This document shows positions 11,251 through 22,436 of a stretch of 64,000 bases of DNA, piece by piece. Numbering within the stretch: the first letter of the stretch is position 1; every line of letters starts with the position of its first letter. Both the position numbers and the translations under genes were made by a program. Origin of the DNA: Zygnema cylindricum (lineage: Eukaryota > Streptophyta > Zygnematophyceae > Zygnematales > Zygnemataceae); NCBI GenBank assembly GCA_037447655.1, contig JBBHKE010001207.1, positions 329,421 to 393,420 of the forward strand, given 5' to 3'. A model generated the notes under the pieces. The model was given only the letters and a program-made list of their open reading frames with translations, was not told where the DNA came from and ran no database searches.

Positions 11251-11905
11251 AGTTCTAATTCCAAGTTCTAGGTTCCAAGTTTCTTTTTTTCGATTCTTTT
11301 TTTTTTGTCGGCGGCCTTCCAGAAGCTTCGGCCATGGCTGCTTATCAAGGTTTTTTGTCCTTCCCTCCGTGTATTCGACGCCAAATTTGCCGTACTACCA
11401 CTCTAAAGAAAGTATTTTACAACACCTTTATGTTGGTGGGCGAATACCCTCCATCCGCTCTTTCGCTTTTTCCTAATCAAAGTTCTTCATTCTGACCGTT
11501 TTTCTCTTTTCCTTCTGTGGACATCTCTTGCAATTTTTGTCTCCCGAATTGGCGTTGCATTATCCAACGATCAAAATATTTGCACTTACTTTTTGTCGAA
11601 CTAAGCTCGTATTGTGGAGACGTGCTTTTTAGCCGGCGTCGTTCCAAGGGCTTCGGCCATCGCTTACTCCTACAGTTTTTGACCTCCCCTTCGAGTATCT
11701 AGCACCAAATTTGGCGTGCAGATACTCTAAAGAAAGCAATTTCGACAACCTTGCTGTACTTGGAAATTCCAGCTGCATCCGTTCAACCGCATTTTACAAA
11801 TCGGCTCTGCCTCTTACGGCCGGTTTCCTGCACAAATCAAGAAAAGTTTTGTGTGGCTTTTTGCTACGGTTTCTTCAACTTCTCTTTGTGTATCAAGCGT
11901 AAAAT

Positions 11906-13471
11906 TTGGCGTGCTCGCACTCTCTGGAACTTACTCTCAAGTACTCACCTGCAATTTTTTTCCCGATTTCATTTCCTTTGTTGCCCAATGGCCCCTTTTT
12001 TAACTTTTCTTTTACTTACTCGGATATACCGAGAGGAACTTTCGAAGCAAATTTTGCATTACACAAGTGCCGCAACCCACTCGATCTCACTCTTATGGCC
12101 TCTCACAAGAGGTGTGTGTCACGCTCCCCGTCGCCGTCTTCTCCGGAGCACGCTCGGCCACGTTTGATTGCCTCAGATGATAACCTTAACCCTTTATTGC
12201 CCACCTCCCAGAGCACCGCTCTCCCCCTCCCCATTGTAGAGTTACCCCCACACACGATTCCCTCTACCAATCCCAACCCTTGCACAAACCCATGTGAGGT
12301 TGAACATTCCCCCGAGAGCACGCCACCAAAACCTTCTACAAACCCTATTTCATCACCACCTTTAGGCAAAGAGCCTCCCCCTCTCAATGTTGCCCCCTAC
12401 CGTACACCCTATTTTCAAAAACATTCGCCACCTTTACATTCCAACCCTCTTTCTTAACCACCCACTTTGCCTCCACCATCAAGCATTCGTCCAACTAGGG
12501 TGCCCTCTCCTCAGTGTGGAAGTCTATATGTGGACGTTGGCGGTTTTTCGAGGCATTTGAAGTCCTGTCCTTTTGCTCCTGACGGTATCTCGCCCCCCGA
12601 CAAGGGCCAGCCTTCTCCACCAACTAATCGCCAACAACCATCTCCTACTGATTGGCAATATGTTCGTCGTCTCGACGTTCTGGGGTGTTTTCACTTGGGC
12701 TACCCACGCCCTCGGTTGTAAACTCGTATCCCGAGCAATCTTCGTGATTTTGTCCAAGCAACTCTTTGATTTCCTTTAGCATTATTGGCCGAGGACATCA
12801 CCAACGACGCGGCATGACACTTACTCCTCTTATTTCCTCTTTGGGTTCTAGTTTTGCCAACAAGAGGAGGTGCGAGCGCGGCTCGTGAGACCAAGGCTCG
12901 TTGCCAACGATTTATGAGGGTGGATTGGGAGTCATTGCAACAGGAGCCTACGGATCGTGTCATTAGTCTTTCCATGTCCCCTCCCAAACGTCATGCCCCA
13001 CTTCCAAGTTCCACCGCGAGATCACATCGGGCGGTGCATCTTGGTCGTTCTAGAGAGTTTTCTCGAGCTACTCGTGCGCTTCGACCTTTCACCCCATCTT
13101 CGTCTTCAGAGGCAACAGTTGAAGCTCTGCGTTTGCTCCATCCTCCTCCGCGTGACGAGCTCCTTTCTATAGTCGAGGTGCATGATCCACTCGAGGCTTT
13201 CGATTTAGAGCGAGAAGCATTTACAAAAGCTTTGCTTCGGTCTCCTCATCTTTCGGCGAAGGCCCATCTGGCATGGTTTATGAACTCTTGCGAGACGTAT
13301 TTCTTTCGAAACCCCCTCTCAAGGTTTTGACCTCCTTTTTAAAGTGGCTTTTGGGGTGGATCGGGGGAACCTCCCTCACCATGTTATACCTCTTCTCTCT
13401 GCGGCACGTCTTGTCCCTGTTTCCAAACCAGCCGGTGGCATTTTTACCATTGATATTGGAGAAGTTCTATA
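11906..13471 (+). pseudogene. Zinc-finger / reverse-transcriptase retroelement ORF, broken, runs into gap
   Basis: 11906-12457 is open and Pro/Ser-rich. It could start at the internal MASHKRCVSRSPSPSSPEHA, 12092. About 12495-12575 encodes a C2H2-like finger (QCGSLYVDVGGFSRHLKSCP), the type found N-terminal to RT in some LINE-like elements. 12854-13330 then resembles the segment before the RT domain (RATRALRPF...LRLLHPPPRDE). 13344-13470 gives LLSAARLVPVSKPAGG followed by IGEVL, similar to RT fingers/palm block sequences of the AARL.PL.K..GG.RPI.IGE type. At least two frameshifts separate these parts. The catalytic palm would lie in or beyond the N gap. Assignment rests on recalled family motifs, not on a search. 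Confidence 0.55.
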
Positions 13472-13788
13472 NNNNNNNNNNNNNNNNNNNNNNNNNNNNN
13501 NNNNNNNNNNNNNNNNNNNNNNNNNNNNNNNNNNNNNNNNNNNNNNNNNNNNNNNNNNNNNNNNNNNNNNNNNNNNNNNNNNNNNNNNNNNNNNNNNNNN
13601 NNNNNNNNNNNNNNNNNNNNNNNNNNNNNNNNNNNNNNNNNNNNNNNNNNNNNNNNNNNNNNNNNNNNNNNNNNNNNNNNNNNNNNNNNNNNNNNNNNNN
13701 NNNNNNNNNNNNNNNNNNNNNNNNNNNNNNNNNNNNNNNNNNNNNNNNNNNNNNNNNNNNNNNNNNNNNNNNNNNNNNNNNNNNNNNN
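13472..13788. other. Assembly gap (317 N)
   Basis: Run of N. Reading frames drawn through it are meaningless. Confidence 1.
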
Positions 13789-14173
13789 CTGATTCTAAGA
13801 ATCCTCTACTACAACTGCAACCGCAACCTACTGTAAACAGTAGGCGGTCCATTAAGTTTGAGACTCTGGAGGTATTAAGGAGTCTCACCTGTCGAAGCTT
13901 CTTCGGAGATCCTATTAGGACTGGGGAAACACAAATTCGGTCAACTTTGACCCTCCATAACTTACTGCTCAGGGGAGCAAATTCAGAGATTCTTTTTGCT
14001 ATCGACTCAGGGGAGTCTTGTCTTCACAGGGGTGAAGTTGGTCAGAGTTTTTGTCTGCCAGGGTGACAGTTATTTTTGTCTTAAACACAAAGGGGTCAGG
14101 ATTATCCTAGAGGCTTCTTCGAAGCTGTCCACTCTGAGGAATTATGGAGGTCTCAGAGTTTGAATTACCTGGC
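13789..14173 (+). repeat. Copia LTR 3' fragment joined to an unrelated motif block
   Basis: 13920-14173 is the 3' part of the common copia LTR in plus orientation (CTTACTGCTCAGGGGAGCAA, GTCTTGTCTTCACAGGGGTG, ending GGAGGTCTCAGAGTTTGAA). It is joined to 13850-13935 (GAGACTCTGGAGGTATTAAG, CTTCTTCGGAGATCC). The same fusion occurs in inverted orientation at 26713-26960, so the junction is a real repeat structure and not a one-off chimera. Confidence 0.7.
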
Positions 14174-14729
14174 GGATGACAAATGTCATCCAACGCCAAC
14201 GTCAACATCATCTCCTAAGAATCTTAGTCAGATTATTTGTGATGTTGGTTTTTCCAAAAAACAAAAAAACAGTACGACATAGTGCGTAAACATACGGGAT
14301 TATGCAAACAACCTCACTTTTCGTCTAATGGAGTTTCCCCCTAATTATATATGAGTTTTTAAACGTCACCAATACACGTTATGTTTTAGCTTTAAAAATC
14401 CAGTATTACACGTCTACTTGTGTCCTTGTTTGGTTGAACGACTCAAATCGCTCACAAAAAAGGATTTTATATGGTATTTTCTAGTAGTAGCCCCTCACCG
14501 ATTTCGATATGTACCTTTTTTAGAGGTGTGTATCGTTATGAGTCTTAATGTTACAACTTTTATTATCGGTTATCAAAATCAAAGGGCGTCCAACTAATCT
14601 GTTATGGCCTATCAATATTTGGGGGGCGGGTGGTGATCACAACTCGATCCGTTCTTTGTAGAACGGCATAATGAAACAAGTGTACGGGCTACCTTCGAAT
14701 TACGTACAAAAATGGAAGGAATTTCGTAT
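14174..14729. other. No gene seen
   Basis: Unrecognised DNA. 14312-14333 carries the dispersed motif CTCACTTTTCGTCTAATGGA, also seen near 9113, 31705 and 63009. Confidence 0.5.
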
Positions 14730-15350
14730 TCTAGTAGACCAAAATTAGGCTGTGTGCCCATGTAACCGAAACTTTGAAACGTAACTTTGGATTTTGGATT
14801 CTTCGTAGTATTGTACTTTTCAAAGTGTTCCAATGTTCGAAAAACGAAATCGTAACTTTGAAATGTAACAGTTGTAGAGGTTGGTACAACTTGTGACGAT
14901 TGAAGACGATTGCGATACTTCAGAAAACAAGTGACGTCTACAAAAAAACTATTGTTTTAGAAGTCTAGTTTTTTGTGACATTGTAGATATTTAAGGTTTT
15001 GTGACATTGCAAATTCATGCTCACTTGTGACGTCATTAAAACCAAAACTTTCCACCATGTTTTTCTTTTCATCTTTTATCACTCGATATGCCATCAAACT
15101 ACAAACAAGCAAAAAACTCTTGCGTTCCGTACAATTATTGGCATATTTCATTCCTAGAAGAGGGAGAAAGGAGCGAGAGTGAGAAAGAAAGGGAGAGAAG
15201 AGGATGACGTGAAATTTTGCAATGGACCCATGATTGAAAGTGGAGGTCCGCGACCCTTGCATTTTTTTTCATTTTTCTAAGTACATGCGCGGGGCGAGTA
15301 AATAAATAAATAGCGTGTACTCTCCTTCGCAAAAAAAATTTATTGACGTG
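14730..15350 (-). repeat. Right arm of the long inverted repeat
   Basis: Reverse complement of about 10620-11250, for example AAAGTGGAGGTCCGCGACCC, GTGACGTCTACAA and CTTGTGACGATTGAAGACG. A further partial copy of the subterminal GTCTACAA/GTCAC motifs occurs in direct orientation at 15905-16060. Confidence 0.65.
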
Positions 15351-17090
15351 TGACGCGTACGACAACGTTTTAGGGTATGTCCCCATGTGCATAAGTAAGG
15401 GTTTTTTTCTGTCGTTTTCATGTAAACTTAGCGCCGTACTGCCTAAGTTGCAACCGTACGAAGGAATCGCAAATTTGTAGAGTACAATTTGCGTCATCCT
15501 CGAACTTAGGATGTACATAAATTTGTTGTCTTGTGTTTTTCGACCCACTTCCACGACAAAAAACGTCATCTTCAACTTACGTTTAAAACACATGCGCTAT
15601 GTGTTTTAAAACTAGGTATTTTCGATAAACAAATAGGAACATATTTTAACACGTGCCGTAATTTTCGAAAATTTTCATACGATTTCCAAGGACAAAGGAA
15701 AGTACAGAATTCGCTATGTTTTGTCCGTTTGCTTCTAATACGACGAAGAAAAGTACACAATTTGTTTGGATTGTCCGTTTTCGTCGAGTACGTATTTTTT
15801 TTTTGCAGGGTCTTCAAATTTCGATGCCATTTCACGTCGACCGGATAGGTTACGCAAAGGCAAAGCGCATCGTCAACAACTGTGAAACGGAACAGGCTGG
15901 AAGGCGGTACGTCTACAATGTCACGGTAAGACATGCGACGTCATAAGCAGTTCCAAAAAATAGCGTGCGACCACAGATTGTAGACGTTGACAACCGTCAC
16001 AGGTATTGTCGACGCATACAATCGTCACAAGCGTAAGTTACGATTTCGTCCTAATAGACATAGGGACACTTGAAAACCGGGTCCGGCGGATCCGCGGTAA
16101 AATACAAAGTAAGTTCGCTAAGTTACAAGTACATGGGGACATACCCTTACTAGTCGTCGATCAATTGTTAATTTTAATAAAATCGACTCCCAAGTCAATT
16201 TCAGATTTTTAGTAGGGGTTTGAAGATGATATGACGTGGCAGTGGGTCGAAAAGATAATAACGCCAAATTGGAGTACATTCTAAGTTTAAAGGTGACACA
16301 AAATGTACTTTGGTTTTCTCTCATTTTCGTACGGCGTACAATCTAAACGTTGCCGGTCCTATCTTTTTGACAAAACGACAAAACAATCATTACTTTTTCA
16401 CCTGGCACACAGCGTTACAATTTACAAGAATGAAAGTTTACAACTGTACGGTATATGGCATAATAACGTACGATCATCGCTATGATTTTTAGGCATATCA
16501 TATCCATATCTCGGGACAACTACGCGATAATTCACTCATAGCCATGTAAAACCGATATAAATAATAGTCGCGGGCGACCCGGTGCTTTGCCCTTTGGTTG
16601 TCAAGGGCCTGTCGTTTTTGTACAGTACTGTACCATATAGCGGCGGTTTTTGCGGTTTCGATATTGTCGGCGCTTTGTGCGGGTTCCAAATGATACATTC
16701 TGTTGGCGGTACGGCAAAATAGATTCAGCCGCAAGGTTTGTAGGTTGTCAGTTTGTATTTTCGCGTCGACGGCGGTTTCTGCGTGTTCCAAACGATACAT
16801 TATGCTGGCGGTACGGCAAATGTGTCGTTAACGATGTACTTTGGAAGTTAGGCATCCTGGTACCTGTCGTGGGCTGGAAAGGCACATTTCGTGGGTTGGA
16901 AAGGGACATTTGCTGGACATTGAAACCGCCGGATATACCAAAAAGACAAAAAAAAATATGTATCGTAAAATATCGTAAAATTTGCGGTCAGCGTTTTTTT
17001 TTACTTTGAATTCCTCCCATTGATCCGCCAAATCTAACGGCCCAGATATCTCCCAAAAGACCTTTCACGCTACGACTGCTCGGATCGGTC
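15351..17090. other. No gene seen; short repeats
   Basis: Unrecognised. 15905-16060 holds several GTCTACAATGTCAC / GTAGACGTTGACAACCGTCAC motifs. About 16640-16720 and 16770-16830 are an imperfect duplication (GCGTGTTCCAAACGATACAT, GGCGGTACGGCAAA). Confidence 0.5.
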
Positions 17091-17112
17091 CTGTCTTCCA
17101 ATCCGTATCCTC

Positions 17113-17365
17113 CCACCCTCCCCTCCCTCCCCTCCCTCCCCTCCCTCCCTCCTTCCCTCCCTCCCTCCCTCCCTCCCTCCCTCCCTCCCTCCTTCCCTCC
17201 CTCCCTCCCTCCCTCCCTCCCTCCCTCCCTCCCTCCCTCCCTCCCTCCCTCCCTCCCTCCCTCCCTCCCTCCCTCCCTCCCTCCCTCCAACCCCCCCTAA
17301 AAACCAAAAAAAAATCTCCCTCCCCCATTCCTCCCCCTCGCCTTCCTCCCTCCCTCCCTCCCCCC
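17113..17365 (+). repeat. (CCCT)n microsatellite, about 250 bp
   Basis: Near-continuous CCCT/CCTC repeats with a few CCTT interruptions, broken near 17290-17345 and ending in a C run. Gly/Glu/Arg-rich ORFs on the minus strand are by-products. Confidence 0.95.
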
Positions 17366-17374
17366 CCCCCCCTC

Positions 17375-17620
17375 ATGTCTCCCAACAAAATGGTCGTCGC
17401 CGGCTTTATGGCCCTCGTCGATGAGCTCCTCGCTCTTGTGGGCTCCGTGAGTGCTGCCGGTCTGGGCGTGGTCGCCGATCGTCGTCGCTGCTGCTCGTCT
17501 GGTGCGTCTGCAGCCGTTGTTCGAGGAGGTGCGCGACGCGCGCAGTCTGATGCCGCCGGCGGCCGCCTTCAGCTTCCTGCTCAAGGAGGCATTCAGGCAC
17601 GCGCAGGGGATGAACAGCTA
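17375..17620. other. Short GC-rich island, no convincing gene
   Basis: Composition changes sharply to GC-rich, codon-like sequence between a microsatellite and AT-rich repeats. Both strands are open (90 and 95 aa) and neither product shows a recognisable domain. Confidence 0.4.
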
Positions 17621-18420
17621 TATCTAACTGTTATATTTGACAGCTAGTTATATGTGTTATATTTTATTTATTATGACAGTTGATATATGTAACTGTTGCA
17701 TTATACTTAGCAGAACAACTATATCTGGATGTTATATTTTATTAATTGTAACAATTATATCTAACTTGTATACTATGTTAATTATTACACTATAATAAAC
17801 AATTACATAATTAACAGTTATATCTAATTGTTATTTTGTATGTATTACAGCTTTAATATTTATGTGTTAATTATTACAATGTTAACTAACTATGACATTA
17901 TATATTATAAGATTTTATCTAAACAGTTATATCTAACTGCTATACTATACATATTATAGCATGTTTAATCTATTGTTAGAGTTACAACTAGTTAAATATT
18001 ATATATAGTCTAACTATTATAGTGTGTTACTTTTTATAGTGAGAACTAACTATTAAATTATATATATTTTAGCATTTATATCTAACTGTTATATTGTGTT
18101 AATTATTAGTGTTAACTATTTATTACATTATATTTTTTATAAGAGTTTACATTATATTTATCTAACAGTTAAAATTAACTGTTATACTATACATATTATA
18201 ACAATTGTATCTAAACGTTATATTATGTTAAAAATTACAAGCATAAAAAAAAATTACATTATAGTAATTATAACAGTTGAAACTAACTGTCATATTATAT
18301 ATATTATGACAATTATATCTAACCATTACATTATGTTTATTATAATTATTATTAGTGTACATTACAACTATAACAGTAGTTGTGACAGTAGTTTCATATA
18401 TTATATTTTAACTATTATTA
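17610..18420. repeat. AT-rich degenerate repeats built on a palindrome
   Basis: The palindrome AACAGTTATATCTAACTGTT and variants recur near 17612, 17813, 17920, 18160 and 18265. They are embedded in TATATTATGTTAATTATTAC-type sequence. No ORF of interest. Confidence 0.7.
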
Positions 18421-18444
18421 TACACATTATTTATATTATAACTC

Positions 18445-18471
18445 CTAATGATGATGATGATGATGAGGATG

Positions 18472-18503
<32 letters not shown>

Positions 18504-18769
18504 GGTGATGAAGATGATGATGATAATGATGATGATGATGATAATGAGGATGATGATGATGATGATGATGATGATGTTGTTAATGATGATGATGATGATG
18601 AAGATGATGATGATGATGTTGATGATGTTGATGATGATGATGTTGATGATGTTGATGATGATGATGTAATGATGATGATGATGATGATGATGATGTAATG
18701 ATGTTGATGATGATAACGATGATGATAACAATGATGACGATGTTGATGATGATGAAGATGATGATGTTA

Positions 18770-18802
<33 letters not shown>

Positions 18803-18860
18803 TAATGATGATGATGATGTAATGTTGATGATGATGATCATGTAATGATGATGTTGATAA
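18445..18860 (+). repeat. (GAT)n microsatellite
   Basis: Long GAT/GATGTT/GATAAT tract. All six frames give homopolymer-like Asp, Met, Ser or Ile ORFs, which are artefacts. Confidence 0.97.
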
Positions 18861-18890
18861 TAGTATACAATAAATAGTATATAATATATA

Positions 18891-18892
<2 letters not shown>

Positions 18893-18935
<43 letters not shown>
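18893..18935. repeat. (TA)n microsatellite
   Basis: Simple TA dinucleotide repeat. Confidence 0.95.
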
Positions 18936-18936
<1 letters not shown>

Positions 18937-19104
18937 ACAATTGGGGAAGACATACACTTAATATTTGGTGGTTTTCTGATATTTATGGGTGGTGAGTTTG
19001 ACTTTCAGGTTGTTGTCGAAAAGTCTCCACTGGTTTGGAATCAAATGATGACGAGAGCAGAATGACCAAAGCAAGGTAGGTTTGCAAACATGAATAAAGT
19101 ACAT

Positions 19105-19235
19105 TATTATTATTGTTAGTGTTATTGTTGTTCATGTTGTGTTTTTTGTTTTTGTTATTGTTGTTGTTATTGTTATTGTTATTGTTATTGTTGTTGTTAT
19201 TGTTGTTGTTATTGTTAATGTTAATGTTATTTATA
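19105..19235 (+). repeat. (TTG/TTA)n microsatellite
   Basis: ATTGTTGTTATTGTT-type trinucleotide/hexanucleotide tract. Confidence 0.9.
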
Positions 19236-19644
19236 AGTAGTTAGTGCCATTCTCAATTAGTTTTCAATGGTTAAAATTTTCATTTCGGATGGCGTGACGT
19301 CGAATTTGTTTGGACGTGAATCGCCCTTGACGTCAACTTACGTCAACATAAACGTCGCTATGTGATTAATGTTGTCGTACGATTAAGCGGCGATGACTCA
19401 ATTCCGTCCGTACCAAACCATCCTTGATGTCGTAGACCGCTGGTCAACTGTCGCGATCAGTTTGTCGTCGTCGCTGTACTTTAGTGTAGAGGTTTCGAAC
19501 CGCCCTGCCAAGGGCACAAACTACAAAGAATCGATCGTCGCCGTCGCTGCGATATCGTTTCACTTACTTGTACGGCATCGATGGCATCCTGGTACCTGTC
19601 GCAGCCACCTCAATATCGTCGGCCGCGGGTCAGCTAACGTGGTC
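19236..19644. other. No gene seen
   Basis: Non-repetitive segment between microsatellites. GGCATCCTGGTACCTGTCG at about 19582 also occurs at about 16852, which links this DNA to the segment before the (CCCT)n tract. Confidence 0.45.
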
Positions 19645-20252
19645 ACGATGTAATGATAATGATAATGATGATGATGATGATGATAATATTGTTGATGATG
19701 ATATTGTAATGATGATGATGATGACGATGATGATGATGATGATGACGACGATGATGTTGATGACGATGATGTTGTGATTATGATGACGATGACGATCATG
19801 ATGATGATGATAATGATGATGATGATGATGATGTAATGATAATGATAATGATGATGATGATAATAGTGTTGATGATGATACTGTAATGATGATGAAGATG
19901 ACAATGATGATGATGACGATGATGATGATGACGATGATGTTGCGATTATGATGACGATAATGATCATGGTGATGATGATGATCATGGTGATGATGATGAT
20001 CATGATGATGTTTATGATGATGATGATGAAGATGATGATGATGATGATGATGTAATGATAATGATAATGATAATGATGATGATAATATTGTTGATGATGA
20101 TACTGTAATGATGATGATGATGACGATGATGATGATGACGATGATGATGATGATGACGAAGATGATGATGACGATGATGTTGCGATTATGATGACGATGA
20201 TGACCCTAATGATGATGGTGACGATGACGATGACGATGATGATGATGATGAT
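19645..20252 (+). repeat. Second (GAT)n microsatellite with higher-order repeats
   Basis: Three successive blocks start with GTAATGATAATGATAATGAT and carry AATATTGTTGATGATGATA. This suggests amplification of a unit of roughly 190-210 bp on top of the GAT repeat. Confidence 0.9.
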
Positions 20253-20284
20253 ATATGAAACTACTGGTAAACTACAAAGTATCA

Positions 20285-21010
20285 AAGTATTCAATATATG
20301 GAACTACTGGGAAACTACAAAGAAACAAAGTATTCAAAGTATATACCAATGTTTGTAATGTTCGTCAGCCTTTGAGGTGATAATGATGTTCAACAACTTT
20401 CTTGGTCTTTAGACTAAGTTGGTTGATCGGAAATAAAAAGAAAAATTATTCAAAGTAACAATTCAAAGTATTCAAAGTATATACCAATGTTTGTAGTGTT
20501 CGTCAGCCTTTGAGCTGATAATGATGTTCAACAACTTTCTTGGTCTTTAGACTAAGTTGGTTGATCGGAAATAAAAAAAAAAATATTCAAAGTAACAATT
20601 CAAAGTATTCAAAGTATATACCAATGTTTGTAATGTTCGTCAGCCTTTGAGCTGATAATGATGTTCAACAACTTTCTTGGTCTTAAGACTAAGTTGGTTG
20701 ATCGGAAAAAAAAAAAAAAAAACAAAGTACTCATAGTAATCAATCTATTAAAATAAACAACGAAAATTAATAAATAATAAGTGATTGTAATGTTAGTCAG
20801 CATTTGAGCTGATAATGATGTTTATGCAACCATCTGGGTCTTTGACTAAGGTGATTGATCAAAAACAAAAAAAGGTACTTTAAGTAATCAACATATTCTA
20901 ACTATTAATAAATATAAAAGAAAATACGTGTTTGTAGTGTTAGTCAGCCATCGAGCTGATAATGATGTTGTTCAACCATCTGAGTCTTTGGACTAAGTTG
21001 GTTGAACCCT
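20285..21010 (+). repeat. Tandem repeat, five units of about 137-156 bp
   Basis: Each unit has TGTTTGTAATGTTCGTCAGC, TTTGAGCTGATAATGATGTT, CAACAACTTTCTTGGTCTTT and AGACTAAGTTGGTTGATC. Units start near 20350, 20489, 20626, 20782 and 20928. The first three are nearly identical and the last two diverged. The second half can fold back on itself (TTGGTCTTT / AGACTAAG...GGTTGA). Confidence 0.88.
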
Positions 21011-22204
21011 AGTTAAGTTTGATGTTTTTTTTTTTTCTTATTTTTTTCTTTGTTATGTTTACATTTGTTTCTTGCGTTTTTGTTATGTGATCAAGGTTGT
21101 ATTGTGGTCATTTCTTTTGTTTGTCTTTTTTTTGTTTTATATTTTTGTGATATTATGTATTGATAAAAAAAAATATGAAAAAAAGAAATGCAACTCCTTA
21201 ATATAAAATAAACAAAAACCATTTATATTCTGTTTAAACAAATAATGCTTGAATAGTGCTAATGGTTTAATGTGTATCTAGATTTAACATTAAAATATTT
21301 AATACTACATGATATATAAAGTCCATTCATTCATATCGTTCATTAGATTGAGATCGGACGCTCAAATCAATGTGAAACTTTTACGCTTAATCAAACCTCC
21401 TACATGAGCGAAACGCGAATTAAACCATTCACTTGGCATCGTCATGGTCTTTACCATGTACAATACGCTAGTAAAGTGCGTACCATGTACAAAAATCGTA
21501 CGTGACGCCAACACTAAAATTACGATTCACCGCGAATCGTAATTATAGTAAAGAATAAATTAGAGCAAAAAAACAAAAAAAAAACAATTATAGTTGTAAA
21601 CGCTAATTATTGTGATACAACCTTTTCACAGAGGAAATTTATTCTACTTTATTTAAATACTTTATACTAGCTTAGGGCGGCAATAATTATCCGTGCTGTA
21701 ATTATAAACACTAAAATATTTAGACATACGAAAACCGTCAGCCCGTATATTTTGACGTTACTATAACGTTAGTAATATTTATCTCATAGATATATACTAT
21801 TTGTCTCAACTCATACTGTTGTCGTTTAACTATAAAATTTTCACATGTAAATTCATGTAAATGTTCACACGGGCGAGAATGTTGTCGACAGACGGAGATA
21901 TGCGAACGGATTTTTTTCGATGCGATTTATTTTTGTTGTTTAGTGCAATTTCACATGCGAGCGCGATTCTATTAAATTGTTATTTGTACCTTTTTACTTA
22001 TAAAATTACAATTTTGCACAGTCAAACGTTGTCTGTACTCCACATTATTTAAAACGAACCTATATTAGGATTTTTTACGCTAATTAAAATTTACCTTAAA
22101 TAGTATAATGAAAAAAATCGAATCATTTACTCTATTTAACGTGATATAGTCGAAATTTAAGATGACCAAATTAGCGTTATTTACTCTAATTACGATTCGC
22201 TGTG
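21011..22204. other. No gene seen; AT-rich
   Basis: AT-rich unrecognised DNA. One perfect palindrome at 21518-21544 has arms AATTACGATTC / GAATCGTAATT around ACCGC, and its sequence resembles the TIRs of the neighbouring elements. Confidence 0.5.
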
Positions 22205-22426
22205 TACACCGCCAATCGCTATTAGCGTAGAAGTTTCTTTAGCTTGTATGAATAATTTGCGTGGATTACGCTAATTGGGAATTCGGAAATTTTCGAAGAA
22301 ATCGATTACTCTAATTAGGAATTAGGGTTTTTTTTTAAATAGTGTGGATAATTCTATTTGAGAATAAAAACAAAAAAAAGCGGGACGGGATTAGCGTAAA
22401 CAACGCTAATAGCGATTGGCGGTGTA
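22205..22426. mobile_element. MITE, 222 bp, TA-flanked
   Basis: Starts TACACCGCCAATCGCTATTA and ends with its inverse (AGCGATTGGCGGTGTA). No coding capacity. Same TIR superfamily as the large element at 33243-46925. Confidence 0.85.
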
Positions 22427-22436
22427 GTGTACGGAT

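Noticed and set aside
13273-14066. ORFs of 170-240 aa across 13472-13788
   Set aside because: They are open only because N codons are not counted as stops.
16988-17388. Gly/Glu/Arg-repeat ORFs on the minus strand
   Set aside because: Produced by the (CCCT)n microsatellite.
17375-17647. 90-aa Ala/Val-rich ORF in a GC-rich island
   Set aside because: Both strands are open and no family is recognisable; the frame runs into AT-rich repeats.
18096-18953. Long ORFs rich in Asp, Met, Ser or Ile
   Set aside because: All six frames are open because the DNA is (GAT)n. The products are homopolymer-like and have no domain.
19560-20294. 244-aa ORF on the minus strand
   Set aside because: Ser/Ile/His runs from the second (GAT)n tract.
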